Positions 63,025 through 64,000 of a stretch of 64,000 nucleotides of DNA are shown here, in pieces. Every line of letters begins with the position of its first letter. Within the stretch, counting starts at the first letter, position 1. Made by a program: the position numbers and the translations under genes. Origin of the DNA: Gracilimonas sp. (GTDB lineage Bacteria > Bacteroidota > Rhodothermia > Balneolales > Balneolaceae). The DNA lies in assembly GCF_014762685.1 (NCBI RefSeq), contig NZ_JABURM010000005.1, forward strand, positions 496,001 through 560,000, in the 5' to 3' direction. The notes under the pieces were generated by a model that saw only the letters and a list, made by a program, of their open reading frames with translations, ran no database searches and had not been told where the DNA came from.

Positions 63025-63040
63025 TGGCACAGAGTTTGTA
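63025..63040 (+). promoter_or_regulatory. Sigma-54 (-24/-12) promoter of the MBOAT gene
   Basis: TGGCACAGAGTTTGTA has a perfect -24 box (TGGCAC) and TTGTA at -12 in place of TTGCA, with exact spacing. The predicted transcription start near 63051 leaves a leader of about 32 nt before the ATG at 63083. Confidence 0.65.
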
Positions 63041-63082
63041 TTTCAATAGAAAAGTTATGCAAAAAAACTGTTTAAGCCGGAA

Positions 63083-64000
63083 ATGTTATTTAATTCATTA
63101 ATTTTTATCCTTTTTTTTCTGATAGTATATCTGCTGTACAGAAATATTAATTATCGGGCACAAAATATATTATTACTGATAGCCAGCTACATATTTTATA
63201 TGAGCTGGAATTGGAAGTTTCTTTCCTTAATCTTACTTAGCACTCTTGTAGATTATTTCTGTGGTATCAAAGTTCATGACAGTAAAACTGAACAAAAAAA
63301 GAAATTCTATGTTTTCCTGAGTGTTGCAGCAAACCTGACGGTTCTCGGTTTTTTTAAATACTATAATTTTTTCGCAGAAAACCTGGTTGCCTTGACTTCG
63401 TTATTCGGATGGTCGCCCGGAGATGTAACGCTGAACATCGTATTACCGGTTGGGATTTCTTTCTACACATTTCAGACGATGAGCTATTCTATTGATATAT
63501 ACCGGAAGGAAATTGAACCTGAGCGTAATATTTTGAATTTTGCACTATTTGTAGCGTGCTTCCCACAACTAGTAGCCGGTCCCATAGAACGAGCGAAAAG
63601 TTTACTCCCACAAATTCAAACCCCCCGAACCATTACCTGGAAAATGATTCAAAAGGGAACATGGATGATATTATGGGGATATTTTTTAAAAATTTTTGTT
63701 GCAGATAATGCAGGCCTTATCGTAGATAATGTGTTTGCTAAATCCGGAATTATCCCGGGGGGAGAGGCACTTTTGGGTATTTATGCTTTTGCCTTTCAAA
63801 TTTTTGGGGATTTCGCCGGCTATTCTTCTATAGCTATTGGCGTGGCAGCGTTGATGGGATTTAAACTGCGAACCAATTTCTTGTTTCCGTACTTCGTGAC
63901 TAATCCACAAGATTTTTGGCGTAACTGGCATATCAGTCTGTCTACTTGGCTGAGAGATTACCTGTATATACCGCTTGGAGGAAACAGAGGTAGTGAATTA
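63083..64000 (+). CDS. MBOAT-family (AlgI-like) O-acyltransferase, cut by window end
   Basis: The first 306 codons of a membrane-bound O-acyltransferase run off the right edge without a stop. From the ATG, hydrophobic spans are followed by the family motifs VLPVGISFYTFQTMSYSIDIYR, FFPQLVAGPIERA-like (here CFPQLVAGPIERAKSLLPQ), FGDFAGYSSIAIGVA and DFWRNWHISLSTWLRDYLYIPLGG. AlgI-like proteins move acetyl groups across the inner membrane to modify exopolysaccharide such as alginate. The catalytic histidine region lies beyond or near the edge and cannot be fully checked. A sigma-54-type promoter precedes it. Confidence 0.92.
   Translation, partial: MLFNSLIFILFFLIVYLLYRNINYRAQNILLLIASYIFYMSWNWKFLSLILLSTLVDYFCGIKVHDSKTEQKKKFYVFLSVAANLTVLGFFKYYNFFAENLVALTSLFGWSPGDVTLNIVLPVGISFYTFQTMSYSIDIYRKEIEPERNILNFALFVACFPQLVAGPIERAKSLLPQIQTPRTITWKMIQKGTWMILWGYFLKIFVADNAGLIVDNVFAKSGIIPGGEALLGIYAFAFQIFGDFAGYSSIAIGVAALMGFKLRTNFLFPYFVTNPQDFWRNWHISLSTWLRDYLYIPLGGNRGSEL

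Overview
The window looks like a chromosomal segment of a Gram-negative, AT-leaning member of the Balneolota/Rhodothermota branch close to Bacteroidota, most likely a Balneolaceae bacterium. This rests on a SusC/SusD pair, a FecA/FecR/ECF-sigma cell-surface signalling locus, many lipoproteins, PorV-like barrels, and secreted proteins ending in the NYPNPFN-type C-terminal sorting domain typical of those phyla. The genus is inferred, not proven. No prophage, insertion sequence or CRISPR array was seen.

Region 1 (1-14.6 kb, + strand) is a nutrient-acquisition locus: a SusC/SusD outer-membrane pair, three tandem paralogous secreted amidohydrolases, a large TPR lipoprotein with an HEYAH zinc-protease motif, an M20 peptidase lipoprotein and a RidA protein. 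Together they suggest import and breakdown of a peptide- or amide-like substrate. Region 2 (14.6-21.1 kb, - strand) is an ECF sigma factor, two acidic lipoproteins, a FecR anti-sigma factor and an STN-containing TonB receptor. Region 3 (21.1-31.1 kb) is mostly housekeeping: M23 peptidase, penicillin-acylase-family hydrolase, DinB, DDAH, GMP reductase, TruA, tRNA-Asn and PEP synthase.

Region 4 (31.3-40.4 kb) is a signalling island. A stressosome module (RsbR, RsbS, RsbT, RsbX) runs with overlapping genes into a PAS histidine kinase whose N-terminus resembles the RsbT-docking domain of RsbU, then a NarL-type response regulator. A second, paralogous response regulator follows with a sigma-54 activator that lacks any receiver domain. 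A convergent 149-aa gene looks like an RsbT homologue that has lost its ATP-binding boxes.

Region 5 (40.7-64 kb) is a cell-surface and exopolysaccharide locus. The - strand holds Wza-like export lipoprotein, PorV-like barrel, a degenerate sigma-54 activator, a WecA-type transferase fused to a Rossmann domain, a lipoprotein, an FN3-repeat protein and two GH18 chitinase-like lipoproteins. The + strand holds a Wzz/GumC-like protein, a CpsD-like ATPase, an unlisted 55-aa membrane protein and an O-antigen-ligase/Wzy-like polymerase, followed by an SGNH hydrolase (-) and a truncated MBOAT acyltransferase (+). A subtilisin with SLH-like repeats lies between the arms. Sequences with the GG-N10-GC architecture of sigma-54 promoters precede the Wzz-like and MBOAT genes, and related weaker elements precede the Wza-like and subtilisin genes.

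The most interesting hypothesis is one circuit: stressosome releases RsbT, RsbT docks on the hybrid kinase, the response regulators act, and the sigma-54 activator switches on exopolysaccharide synthesis at the -24/-12 promoters, with two degenerate paralogues (RsbT-like and activator-like) as possible modulators. The gene content and promoter motifs are visible; the wiring between them is inference.
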